Below are positions 52,899 through 61,749 of a stretch of DNA of 64,000 nt, piece after piece (position 1 is the stretch's first letter; the number at the start of each line of letters is the position of its first letter). The DNA comes from CAZEQJ01 sp964514385 (GTDB lineage: Bacteria > Bacteroidota > Bacteroidia > Cytophagales > Cyclobacteriaceae), in the NCBI GenBank assembly GCA_964514385.1, contig CAZEQJ010000003.1, forward strand, positions 62,001 through 126,000, written 5' to 3'. The position numbers and the translations under genes are program-made. The notes beneath the pieces were generated by a model. That model searched no databases. It worked only from the letters and a program-made list of their open reading frames with translations, and was not told the DNA's origin.

Positions 52899-54300
52899 TG
52901 TCTTCTAAAGGTAAAAGTATCTGAAATGTCGTTTCACCTGGTTTTGAATAAAGTTTGATATCACCCTGGTGATTTTTGAGAATTCTTTTCACTATATCCA
53001 GGCCCAGGCCGGTACCGATGCCAACCTGCTTGGTCGTGAAAAATGGATCAAATATTCTGGATTGAATATCTTCAGGTATGCCCGGTCCGTTATCCGTAAA
53101 ACTGATACGAACCAGCCCGTCTTCTTTGCCAGCCCGAATGGTTATTTGCCCGTCTTGCTCAACGGCATCGATGGCGTTATCAAGTATATTGGTCCATACC
53201 TGATTGATTTCACCAACATAGACCGGGGTAAGCGGCAGGTTATCTTCAAAATCAAGGGATACGGCTATGTTTTTATCCCTGATTTTATGGTGTAATATCG
53301 TCAGTGTATTGTTTATTCCCTCTTTTAGGTGTACACTTTCACGCGAGTTGCCCCTGTCCATATGAGAATATGACTTAATGGAAGAGACAAGGTTGGAAAT
53401 CCTTTTTCCGGCTTCCTGAATATCCATATTCATACGTTGCACCGAAAGTACATTATCCAGCCATCGCATCAGTGGGGGTAATTGTTCCAGTGAGAGTTCG
53501 TCAAATATCTTGAGGTCGTCCAGTTCAACATTGGAGTCAATGAGGTTATCGCAGATATCTTCACATTCTTCCAGTTCGTGCTCACTGAACCAGTCTTCAA
53601 AATGATCTGTCTTGGTATTGATATCGCTCAGGGAAAGTGATTTTGGACTGCGCGCTACGACAGTATCAATAAGCTCTATGGCTTTTTGTAGCGTATCCGA
53701 ATCCACATTACTTCTCACCAGTTCCTGTGTCTGTTCGCCTATCAGCTGGGTATAGCGGTGTAGTTCGGCAGAGAAACGTTGTATGGCAGAAGCCGGGTTG
53801 TTAAGCTCATGAGCAAGACCGGCTGACAGTTTACCTAATGCCGCCATTTTTTCTCTTTGCTGCTCCTGTCTTACGCTTTCCCTGACCCTGAATTTCATCA
53901 CATCGACAAGGCGGGCGACCAGTTCAGGGCTTTTCTGCTCAAGCTCGTGAAAATGCTCCTTATGAAGTTCCAGTACCGAACTATCTTCACCAGCGGTAGC
54001 AAAACCTATCGATTGTTTGAGGTTTGAATATGGCAGCAAGCCGGTGATGCCTCCCCGGGTATAGGAAGATATGTTGATTAGCTGGCCCCCTACATCCATC
54101 TGAAAGTTTATCTGACCGTGCAGCACAATGGTAAGATGGTCTATTGCGTCTCCGGCTTCATATATCCTGCTACCTTTATAGTAGGTTGATACCTTACCTT
54201 TATCCGCAAGCCAGCCTATTACTTCCGTATCAATGCCGTTGAACAATTCTATGTCCGATAATTCCTCGTGTGTAATCAATTTTTTTACTTTTGAATTCAA
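52891..54300 (-). CDS. Sensor histidine kinase with N-terminal cyclic-nucleotide-binding domain
   Basis: From TTG 54300 the protein has 469 residues: a cNMP-binding domain (about 15-125), a linker, a HisKA domain with phospho-histidine H164 in LAHELNNPASA, a long helical insert (about 185-300) and a HATPase domain with the N-box DNAIDAV and G-boxes DNGPGIP and GIGTGLGLDIV. There is no membrane helix, so it is cytosolic. ATG 54330 is also in frame but would run 19 bases into the divergent gene. It overlaps the response-regulator gene by eight bases and forms a two-component pair with it. The ligand is unknown. Confidence 0.88.
   Translation of the reverse strand: MNSKVKKLITHEELSDIELFNGIDTEVIGWLADKGKVSTYYKGSRIYEAGDAIDHLTIVLHGQINFQMDVGGQLINISSYTRGGITGLLPYSNLKQSIGFATAGEDSSVLELHKEHFHELEQKSPELVARLVDVMKFRVRESVRQEQQREKMAALGKLSAGLAHELNNPASAIQRFSAELHRYTQLIGEQTQELVRSNVDSDTLQKAIELIDTVVARSPKSLSLSDINTKTDHFEDWFSEHELEECEDICDNLIDSNVELDDLKIFDELSLEQLPPLMRWLDNVLSVQRMNMDIQEAGKRISNLVSSIKSYSHMDRGNSRESVHLKEGINNTLTILHHKIRDKNIAVSLDFEDNLPLTPVYVGEINQVWTNILDNAIDAVEQDGQITIRAGKEDGLVRISFTDNGPGIPEDIQSRIFDPFFTTKQVGIGTGLGLDIVKRILKNHQGDIKLYSKPGETTFQILLPLEDNG
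54286..54293 (+). promoter_or_regulatory. Candidate -7 box for the NTF2-like/acyltransferase operon
   Basis: TACTTTTG is an exact TAnnTTTG, 19 bases before ATG 54312, giving a leader of about ten bases. It lies within the first codons of the divergent kinase gene. Confidence 0.42.
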
Positions 54301-54311
54301 GTTATAATCAT

Positions 54312-55157
54312 ATGCTACTACGAAAAACATTTTTAATCATAATTCTCTGCGCATCATGTGCTTTTGCTGCAGATCCCGATCCGTCAGGGGTAAGGTTTAC
54401 TGTAAAAAAGTTTTTTGAGGCTTTTCATGCCGCTGACACCGCATCAATCCGTTCTTTGGTGACCCCTGATATAGCCTTATACGTAGTACGCGACGGACAG
54501 GTCATACACCGGCCGGGTGAAAATTTCATATCCGGCATAGCAGCAATGAAAACTGTAAATTTTTACGAGTACATCGATGAAATTGAGGTGACGACAGATG
54601 GTAGTTTTGCTACTGCAACGACCCCTTATATTTTTTATCTGAGTGACTCAATTCACCATTGTGGTGTAAATGAGATGCAAATGGTCTACCAGGACGGTCT
54701 GTGGCGGGTTTATCAGGTTAATTATTCCCATCGGGAGAATGGATGCAATGAAGCGTTGGAGGTAAAGATCAACGCTTTTCTGGACTTATGGCATGCGGCT
54801 GCGGCCTCTGCCAATGAAGATAGGTTTTTTTCATCCATGGCACAGGATGCTGTTTATCTTGGAACCGATCCTGAGGAGCATTGGTACAGAGATGAGCTGA
54901 AAAAATGGGCTGAGCCTTATTTCCAGCGAGAATCAGCATGGACATTTACCTGCGTCAGTCGCAATATATACACTGATATTTCTTCATCCGGCATTATATG
55001 GTTTGACGAGTTGCTGGAAAGCAGAATGGGGATATTGCGGGGCAGCGGCGTGATCATAAAGGAAGAAGGAGAATACAGGATCAGGCATTATGGCTTATCC
55101 TTTACCCTGCCAAATGACCGGGTAGAAGATTTCAGACAATTAATTGGTGTGAAATGA
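54312..55157 (+). CDS. Exported protein with two NTF2-like domains
   Basis: From ATG 54312 the 281-residue product has a signal peptide (LRKTFLIIILCASCAFA) and two cone-shaped NTF2/SnoaL-like halves: about 30-145 (VKKFFEAFHAADTASIRSLV, later FATATTPYIF) and about 150-280 (INAFLDLWHAAAASANEDRFF, later FDELLES). Such domains bind small molecules or act as simple enzymes; the second resembles SnoaL_3 stand-alone proteins. ATG 54291 would precede the signal peptide with extra residues and overlap the divergent gene. It overlaps the acyltransferase gene by ATGA. Confidence 0.8.
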   Translation: MLLRKTFLIIILCASCAFAADPDPSGVRFTVKKFFEAFHAADTASIRSLVTPDIALYVVRDGQVIHRPGENFISGIAAMKTVNFYEYIDEIEVTTDGSFATATTPYIFYLSDSIHHCGVNEMQMVYQDGLWRVYQVNYSHRENGCNEALEVKINAFLDLWHAAAASANEDRFFSSMAQDAVYLGTDPEEHWYRDELKKWAEPYFQRESAWTFTCVSRNIYTDISSSGIIWFDELLESRMGILRGSGVIIKEEGEYRIRHYGLSFTLPNDRVEDFRQLIGVK

Positions 55158-55885
55158 AGATCATCAGGGCTATTTACGCAGTATATGTACTGCTCATATT
55201 TACCTTCACTTTTCTCATTATTTACCCTTTTGCCTTATTGTTTATCTATGTACCCGGTCTTTTTTTTCTGACCAGTTACCTGCTTAAGATATGGACCGTG
55301 ATTTTTTTTGTGCCTGCTTTTATTCCTTTGCGGATACAAAAGCATCCTCAGGTGAGTAAAAGCCAACCTTGCGTATACTGCGCCAATCATTTTTCATATA
55401 TGGATATCCCTGTACTTGGGTTGTCACCGGGGTGGTATCTTTTTGTGGGAAAAAACAGTATCGGAAAGGTGCCATTATTCGGTCATTTATACCGAAACCT
55501 CAACATATTGGTCGATCGCTCTGATCGTTCTTCCCGCTGGGAGAGCGTCACCCGTTCTATTGAAGCAATAAAAAGAGGGCAATCCCCCATTTTTTTTCCT
55601 GAGGGAGGAATACGAGCTGAAAATCCACCTGAGATGGCGCCCTTCAAAGACGGGGCGTTCAAGGTGGCGATTAAGACCCAGGTGCCTGTAGTACCTGTGA
55701 CATTGCCCTATAATTACCAGCTCCTGAAAGAAAATGAGTTGAACATGCGCTGGCGGCCCCTAAAGGTGATCTATCACGAACCGATACCTACGGTGGGCAT
55801 GACAGAGAAGGATATTGACATACTCAAGGAAAAAACCCGCGCCGTAATCCAGCAAAAGCTGAATGAGATGAACAAATCTCAATAA
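55154..55885 (+). CDS. 1-acyl-sn-glycerol-3-phosphate acyltransferase (PlsC family)
   Basis: The 243-residue protein has two N-terminal membrane helices and the PlsC motifs: NHFSYMD (H-x4-D catalytic pair, about residues 79-85), VDRSDRSSRW, and FPEGGIRAENPPE with FKDGAF after it, then VPVVPVTL. It acylates lysophosphatidic acid in phospholipid synthesis, though related enzymes act on other lipids. It is the second gene of the NTF2-like operon; gatC starts 38 bases downstream. Confidence 0.92.
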   Translation: MKIIRAIYAVYVLLIFTFTFLIIYPFALLFIYVPGLFFLTSYLLKIWTVIFFVPAFIPLRIQKHPQVSKSQPCVYCANHFSYMDIPVLGLSPGWYLFVGKNSIGKVPLFGHLYRNLNILVDRSDRSSRWESVTRSIEAIKRGQSPIFFPEGGIRAENPPEMAPFKDGAFKVAIKTQVPVVPVTLPYNYQLLKENELNMRWRPLKVIYHEPIPTVGMTEKDIDILKEKTRAVIQQKLNEMNKSQ

Positions 55886-55923
55886 TATTTGGTTATTTCG
55901 CGTTGTCATAGAAACCTTATGCT

Positions 55924-56211
55924 ATGAAAATAGACCGAAATACACTTCAGAAAATAGCTCATCTTGCACGTCTTGAATTTGACGAAAATTCAGAAAAGGA
56001 GATGATCGAAAATATGGAGGAGATACTGACATGGGTGGAAAAACTGGGGGAGGTAGATACGGAGGGCGTCGAGCCTTTGACTACGATGTCACAGGAGTTG
56101 AATGTTTTTCGTCAGGATGAGGTGAAAGAACATCTGTCACACGAAAAAGGTCTTCTCAATGCACCGAAGAAAGATGCCAGCTATTTCAGAGTGCCTAAAG
56201 TGCTAGAGTAG
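55924..56211 (+). CDS. gatC: Aspartyl/glutamyl-tRNA amidotransferase subunit C
   Basis: GatC is the small belt-like subunit of GatCAB, which converts Glu-tRNA-Gln and Asp-tRNA-Asn to the amides. The 95-residue sequence fits well: LQKIAHLARLEFDE near the start, then WVEKLGEVDTEGVEPLTTM and RQDEV, with a C-terminal FRVPKVLE. gatA and gatB are not in the window, as is common. The next gene's GTG shares the last base of its TAG. Confidence 0.93.
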   Translation: MKIDRNTLQKIAHLARLEFDENSEKEMIENMEEILTWVEKLGEVDTEGVEPLTTMSQELNVFRQDEVKEHLSHEKGLLNAPKKDASYFRVPKVLE

Positions 56212-59036
56212 TGGAAACTATACGTTCTTCCTATTATCAGTGGTCGCTGGCATCCAGAGTGCTGTTTTGGGTTTTTCTGACCCTGTCGGCCATAGCGCTG
56301 GTGGCATTAGGATTGACCTATTTTTATGGGAATACCTGGGCACACCCCATTACACCTCATTATCAGTTTAAACCACTCAGGGTAGAAGCAGACCGTATCT
56401 ATCTTGGATTGTTTTCTTTCCCGGTATACGCTGACAGCTATCTCACTGAAATCACGTATCAGGCGCAAAACCTGCGCTGGCCTGTATGGCTCCCGGTAGT
56501 TTTTACTCTGGTTGCCGGTGTATGCCTCAGTGCCATCCTTGCCGTTGCTGTGAAATTTGAACGTCGGGCATTTCTTATAGCCATGAGTGTGGCTATACTG
56601 ATAATGGCTACGTGGCGGCTGGATGCGCTTATCAACCTGGACTTTATGCAGAATGGCGCACTGCTCGTAACCATGATAGTGGTGGTGGGTGTTGCCTTCC
56701 TGATCCACACCTTTTTTGATCAGATAACACTGCTTGGGGCCTTTCTTATATTCCTGATACTTTGGCTCGGTATTATATTTGCCTTGTATAACTTCAGTCC
56801 TGTTGAAGCTCCGTTTGAGACTATTTCATCGGGATTTTATTTTTCCATGACGGCTATTACCATATTATTCATTTTTACCGTTGCACATGAAATACCTGCC
56901 GGCATGGTCAATCTGATTACGGGTGGATCGGGTAAAAACCACATGGCCAACATATTGATAACATTTATCATATATGTACTGGTACTTATCAGTTCTTTTC
57001 TGGTACAGACAGGAAAAATACCCACAGGATGGATATATGTGCGTCCGGTTTATCTCCTGGTTGCATCCAGTATTATCGGGATCTGGGGTATCTGGCAGCG
57101 CCTTCCACTTTACAGCTGGTTTCGCGGGCTGGCCCCGGGTATTCTGATCAGCTACCTGGCAGTTATGTCACTGGTATTCTTCTATCTTTCAAATAACTAT
57201 TTGAGGGCCATTGATTCCTTCATTGAGGCGATTGATGACGCTATATTATATGCACATACAGGGTTTGGTATTGCATTTCTCCTTTACCTTATGTCCAGTT
57301 TCAGGGTGCCACTATTGCAGAATGCACCGGTGTACCGGGTACTCTATAACCCGCGCGGGATGCCTTGGGCAACCTCAAGGTTTATTGGGCTTATTGCCTT
57401 TGGTGGTCTGGTAGCATACAGTGGATTTGTGCCGTGGCATCAGGCCAGAGCAGGTTTTTACAATATCCTGGCAGCTCCGGCTTATACGTCAGAGAATATT
57501 AAAGAGGCGGAGGCATTTTTGCAGATAGCCAAACAACTGGAACCTATCAATCATCATAGTAATTATGCACTGGCATCTCTTTCACGAAAGCTCGATGATG
57601 ATGCTCAGATTTATTTCTTCAGCCAGGCATACAAAAAAAATCCACTACCACAGGACTATATTGCACTGGCTCAGCGCTATCAGGAAAGAAACCGGTTTTT
57701 TGATGCACTTTTCACCCTTCAGGATGGAATGGAAATATTTCCAGCCAATCCATACATTGCAGTCAATCAGGGTGTGATATACGGCAATGTAAACGTACTG
57801 GACAGTGCCTTGTACTTTTTAGAGAGCGGCATAGCTCATAATGAAACGAGGGATGAGTCATTTACCAATATGCTGGGCGTATTTGCCCGTGCCTCACAGT
57901 CATCAATGGTGCCCGTAGACAGTCTTTTACGAGATCTACGGGTTTCCACAGCGTCACAGAAGATCAATTACCTTGCCTGGTATAACAAATTTGGCAAAAA
58001 GGCAGATGTTACGGTGCCGGATACGTTGCGCACACTGGATGACTTCTACCTATTTTACAATGCTTCATTGAATAACCTTATCAATGACATTCCATCACCA
58101 GATACTACGCTTAATATCGCTGGAATCCCGGCTATTCAACTTCGCCTGATCAATAGCCTGCACTACTACAAAAGTGGCGATGTGACCCGTGCCTTCACTC
58201 AAATGGAAGATATTACCGACAATCCCATGCTCAATAATTACAAATACAGAATTCTGGGGTTATGGGCATTACAACAACACGAACCGCAAATGGCGCGGAC
58301 ATATTTTGCCAGCATGATGGATGAAGACCAGCAGCAATATCTTATGGCAATGACAAGTGCGATGGAAGGAAATTTCATTGAGGCGCAGCGATACCTTAAT
58401 GGCATGCAACGATCTGTTGAATCAGCAGGACCTCTTGCGGCTATTGTCAGTTCTGGTCCCTCCCAATTGAACGATACGCTGAGGCTGGGGTATTATTATC
58501 TGAAACCTGACGCTATGGATACTTCAGGGGCGCTGCTTGCCAAAAAGCTTTCCTTTTTTCCACCGGTAGAAAGAAAAATCAGGGAATTAATCAATGCTTT
58601 TTTATTCGACGAAGCAGCTTACTTCATTTCCCTGCTACCGGCGGAGCAGGCTGATTACTGGAACAAGGTTGTGAAGATGTATGAGACCGACATGATTACC
58701 TTTAAAGAAATTGAGAATAATCCCGGGCGTATTTTACTAAACCTTTTTGATGAACCTCCTGTAGTAGCTGCGATACTTCACTACTTAAATCAGGATGAGC
58801 TCGAAAAAGCATATGATACGGCGCTGGAAGCCTTAAGGTTAAATCCTTATGATGCCAAAATTATCGAACTTTACACAAGAGCAGCTATACTGATGGGAGT
58901 AGAGTCATTTGCTCAAAACGAATACTCAAATAAAAAACAATTTCTTTCGGTGGAAGCCTGTGCCGTGATCGAAAATACGATGGAGAAAACAATAGAATTA
59001 GTAAATAAACAGAGCTGGGATGAAAATATATACTAA
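56211..59036 (+). CDS. Large membrane protein with C-terminal TPR-like repeats, unknown function
   Basis: The 941-residue protein starts with GTG in TAGTG, sharing one base with the gatC stop. The first about 415 residues hold roughly ten transmembrane helices (for example VLFWVFLTLSAIALVALGL at the start and LITFIIYVLVLISSFLV mid-way). From about 420 onward TPR-like helical repeats follow (AEAFLQIAKQLEPINHHSNY, DALFTLQDGMEIFPANPYIA, AYDTALEALRLNPYDAK), likely outside the membrane in the periplasm. I recognise no enzymatic motif. It could be a scaffold in the envelope (inference). It overlaps the adenosyltransferase gene by 17 bases. Confidence 0.8.
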   Translation: METIRSSYYQWSLASRVLFWVFLTLSAIALVALGLTYFYGNTWAHPITPHYQFKPLRVEADRIYLGLFSFPVYADSYLTEITYQAQNLRWPVWLPVVFTLVAGVCLSAILAVAVKFERRAFLIAMSVAILIMATWRLDALINLDFMQNGALLVTMIVVVGVAFLIHTFFDQITLLGAFLIFLILWLGIIFALYNFSPVEAPFETISSGFYFSMTAITILFIFTVAHEIPAGMVNLITGGSGKNHMANILITFIIYVLVLISSFLVQTGKIPTGWIYVRPVYLLVASSIIGIWGIWQRLPLYSWFRGLAPGILISYLAVMSLVFFYLSNNYLRAIDSFIEAIDDAILYAHTGFGIAFLLYLMSSFRVPLLQNAPVYRVLYNPRGMPWATSRFIGLIAFGGLVAYSGFVPWHQARAGFYNILAAPAYTSENIKEAEAFLQIAKQLEPINHHSNYALASLSRKLDDDAQIYFFSQAYKKNPLPQDYIALAQRYQERNRFFDALFTLQDGMEIFPANPYIAVNQGVIYGNVNVLDSALYFLESGIAHNETRDESFTNMLGVFARASQSSMVPVDSLLRDLRVSTASQKINYLAWYNKFGKKADVTVPDTLRTLDDFYLFYNASLNNLINDIPSPDTTLNIAGIPAIQLRLINSLHYYKSGDVTRAFTQMEDITDNPMLNNYKYRILGLWALQQHEPQMARTYFASMMDEDQQQYLMAMTSAMEGNFIEAQRYLNGMQRSVESAGPLAAIVSSGPSQLNDTLRLGYYYLKPDAMDTSGALLAKKLSFFPPVERKIRELINAFLFDEAAYFISLLPAEQADYWNKVVKMYETDMITFKEIENNPGRILLNLFDEPPVVAAILHYLNQDELEKAYDTALEALRLNPYDAKIIELYTRAAILMGVESFAQNEYSNKKQFLSVEACAVIENTMEKTIELVNKQSWDENIY

Positions 59037-59556
59037 AACAGGTGATAAGGGAGAAACTTCACTTCTTGCCGGAAGCCGCACATCCAAAGCAGATGAGCGT
59101 ATTGAGGCCTATGGCGCTGTCGATGAGCTAAACGCGTTTATTGGTCTTCTTCAGGATAAAATAGAAGCGCAGGTAGCTTCAGGCACACTGAAGGGAATAC
59201 AGCGTCACTTGTTTATCATGGGCTCAATTCTGGCAGCCGAGAAACAGGTTGACTATCTGCCCAAATTTAACCCAGACAATACACTTGAGCTTGAAAAAGC
59301 CATAGATCTGATGGATGCTGAATTGGAGCCACTCCAGAATTTTATTCTGCCAGGTGGTCATGAATGGGTTTCATTTGCTCATATTTGCCGTACAATTTGC
59401 CGTAGGGCAGAACGAAATGTTGTGAAAATTACACAGCCGGTCATCCAGAAAGAGGAAATAGTTGTATATTTAAACCGATTATCTGACTATTTTTTTGTGC
59501 TTGCCAGATGGATTGCCAAGGAAGTCGGAGCGAAAGAGAATATTTGGAAACCTTAA
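59020..59556 (+). CDS. ATP:cob(I)alamin adenosyltransferase (PduO type)
   Basis: The 178-residue helical-bundle enzyme moves adenosyl from ATP to cob(I)alamin, making adenosylcobalamin. Motifs are MKIYTKTGDKGETSLL (ATP site), KADERIEAYGAVDELNAFIG, and RRAERNVV with LNRLSDYFFVLAR in the last helix. Together with the B12-dependent methionine synthase in this window it shows that the cell uses both B12 cofactor forms. It overlaps the upstream membrane gene and precedes ilvE by ten bases. Confidence 0.94.
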   Translation: MKIYTKTGDKGETSLLAGSRTSKADERIEAYGAVDELNAFIGLLQDKIEAQVASGTLKGIQRHLFIMGSILAAEKQVDYLPKFNPDNTLELEKAIDLMDAELEPLQNFILPGGHEWVSFAHICRTICRRAERNVVKITQPVIQKEEIVVYLNRLSDYFFVLARWIAKEVGAKENIWKP

Positions 59557-59566
59557 GAATAAAAAA

Positions 59567-60634
59567 ATGTCTGTAGATACTATCCAATTTCCAGTTAAAA
59601 GAGCGGAGAAATCGCGTCTCCCGGAAGTCAACTTTGATCAGATACCATTTGGCAAAACCTACAGCGATCATATGTTTGTCGCCGATTATATAGACGGCCG
59701 ATGGACCAATATGGAGATCGTTCCCTATGGCCCTATTCAGATCAGCCCGGCGAGCGCAGTGCTTCATTACGCACAGGAAATATTTGAAGGACAGAAGGCG
59801 TATAAATCACCTCAGGGTGACGTGCTGGTCTTTCGTCCGGATGAAAATGCAAAACGAATGGCAGCATCGGCAAAGCGACTTTGTATGCCACCCTTCCCGG
59901 AGGATATGTTCGTTGAAGCTATCAGGCAGCTGGTAGATCTGGACAGAGATTGGGTGCCGTCAAAAGCGGGAAACAGCCTTTATCTGCGCCCCTTTATGTT
60001 TGCAAATGATGCCTTTATTGGAGTAAAACCTTCTGATAATTATAAGTTCATGATTATCACCGGGCCAGTAGGTGCTTACTATCCGGCTCCGGTAAAAGTG
60101 AAGGTAGAAACCCACTATTCCCGGGCTTTCAAAGGTGGTACAGGGTATGCAAAATGCGGAGGTAACTACGCGGCATCTCTTTTACCTGCTGCAGAAGCGA
60201 GAAAGCAAGGTTTTGATCAGCTACTTTGGACAGATGCTGAAACGCATACTTATTTTGAGGAATCCGGCACAATGAATCTCATGTTTATTATAGACGGTAA
60301 GATTGTGACGCCTCGTGTCAGCGATACAATTCTTCATGGTATTACAAGAAAAAGCATTGTAGAGCTGGCTAAAGATCTTGGCTATGCCGTGGAAGAAAGG
60401 CCTGTAGCCATAGCTGAGGTAATGGAAGCCGGCAAAAATGGTAAACTTGATGATGCCTTTGGCGTTGGAACAGCGGCGACCATCGCACCTATTGCTTCTA
60501 TAACCTTTGAGGAGGAAACGATTACCCTGCCGGCTGTATCAGAGCGTAAAATGTCCACGCATTTAGCCAGATCGCTCGATGATATACGTACAGGTCTGGT
60601 GACGGACAAGTACGGTTGGATGGTGAAAATTTAA
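59567..60634 (+). CDS. ilvE: Branched-chain amino-acid aminotransferase
   Basis: The fold type IV PLP enzyme transaminates leucine, isoleucine and valine or makes them from keto acids. From ATG 59567 it has 355 residues, the type II BCAT length. Motifs are ALHYAQEIFEGQKAYK (here VLHYAQEIFEGQKAYK), the PLP lysine in GTGYAKCGGNYAAS, EESGTMNLMFI and GVGTAATIAPI. An earlier ATG at 59495 lies inside the previous gene and adds no homologous sequence. prfB starts 13 bases after its stop. Confidence 0.95.
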   Translation: MSVDTIQFPVKRAEKSRLPEVNFDQIPFGKTYSDHMFVADYIDGRWTNMEIVPYGPIQISPASAVLHYAQEIFEGQKAYKSPQGDVLVFRPDENAKRMAASAKRLCMPPFPEDMFVEAIRQLVDLDRDWVPSKAGNSLYLRPFMFANDAFIGVKPSDNYKFMIITGPVGAYYPAPVKVKVETHYSRAFKGGTGYAKCGGNYAASLLPAAEARKQGFDQLLWTDAETHTYFEESGTMNLMFIIDGKIVTPRVSDTILHGITRKSIVELAKDLGYAVEERPVAIAEVMEAGKNGKLDDAFGVGTAATIAPIASITFEEETITLPAVSERKMSTHLARSLDDIRTGLVTDKYGWMVKI

Positions 60635-60647
60635 ATTTTGAATCAAT

Positions 60648-61749
60648 ATGACGACAGATCAACTGAAAGATCTGAGAGCCAGATTAGAGGCTCTGAGGAG
60701 GTATCTTTGACTACGATAAAAAAGTAGAGGAGATAAAAGAAAAAGAATTGTTGAGTGCTCAGCCTGACTTCTGGAATGACCCCGGGGAAGCTGAAAAGGT
60801 TTTGAAGGGAATCAAAGGGTTGAAATCCTGGACATCCGCCTTTGAAAGATCATCCAAAAGCCTTGACGACGTGGAAGCGATGCAGGAGTTCTTCGAGGAG
60901 GGAGAAATAGGTGAGGAAGAACTCAATGAAGAATATGAGGCGGCACTTAATTCAGTTGAAGAACTCGAACTGAAAAAAATGCTGAGCGGCGAAGAGGATC
61001 AGCTTAGCGCCACAATTGAAATAAACCCCGGTGCTGGTGGTACTGAAAGTAACGACTGGGCCTCCATGCTGCTCCGCATGTACATCATGTGGGGCGAAAA
61101 GAACGGATATAAGGTAAAGGAAATCGATGTACAGCCGGGGGAAGTGGCAGGAATAAAATCGGCTACTATAGAAGTAGAGGGTGATTTTGCCTATGGTTAT
61201 CTGAAATCTGAGTCGGGCGTGCATCGCCTTGTAAGAATTTCACCCTTCGATTCAGGTGGCCGCAGACATACTTCTTTTGCTTCGGTGTATGTATATCCGG
61301 TGGTGGACGACTCGATAGAGATTGATATCAACCCTTCTGATGTTGAAATGCATACATCGCGCTCTGGTGGCGCAGGAGGTCAGAACGTGAACAAAGTAGA
61401 GACAAAGGTCCAGCTTACCCATAAGCCTACTGGTATTGTAGTCATTTGTCAGGTGGAACGCTCACAGCTGGCGAACAGGGAGCGGGCTATGCAGATGCTT
61501 AAATCAAGACTGTACCAGATGGAGCTTGAGAAACGAAATGCTGAGCGTGATAAGATCGAAAGCAGCAAGATGAAAATTGACTTTGGTTCTCAAATCAGAA
61601 ACTATGTCATGCATCCCTACAAACTCGTAAAGGATAACCGGACAGGAGTGGAGACATCGGATGTCAATGCTGTAATGGATGGAGATCTGAATTCTTTCAT
61701 TAAAGCATTTCTATTGGGTAGGGAAGAGGAAACAGCCAGGAAAACATGA
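60648..61749 (+). CDS. prfB: Peptide chain release factor 2 with programmed +1 frameshift
   Basis: RF2 ends translation at UGA and UAA. The first frame begins at ATG 60648 (MTTDQLKDLRARLEALRRYL) and meets TGA at 60708-60710. The shift site is AGG AGG TAT CTT TGA C, the same layout as in E. coli: an SD-like AGGAGG, slippery CTT, then TGA C. Reading continues as GAC TAC GAT from 60709 (join 60648..60707, 60709..61749), giving 366 residues with GGQ in RSGGAGGQNVNK. RF2 level thus controls its own synthesis. It is not a broken gene. It overlaps the next gene by ATGA. Confidence 0.96.

Noticed and set aside
60648..60710. Premature TGA in prfB, as if a pseudogene
   Set aside because: The context AGG AGG TAT CTT TGA C is the known programmed +1 frameshift site of RF2, and the protein is intact across it.
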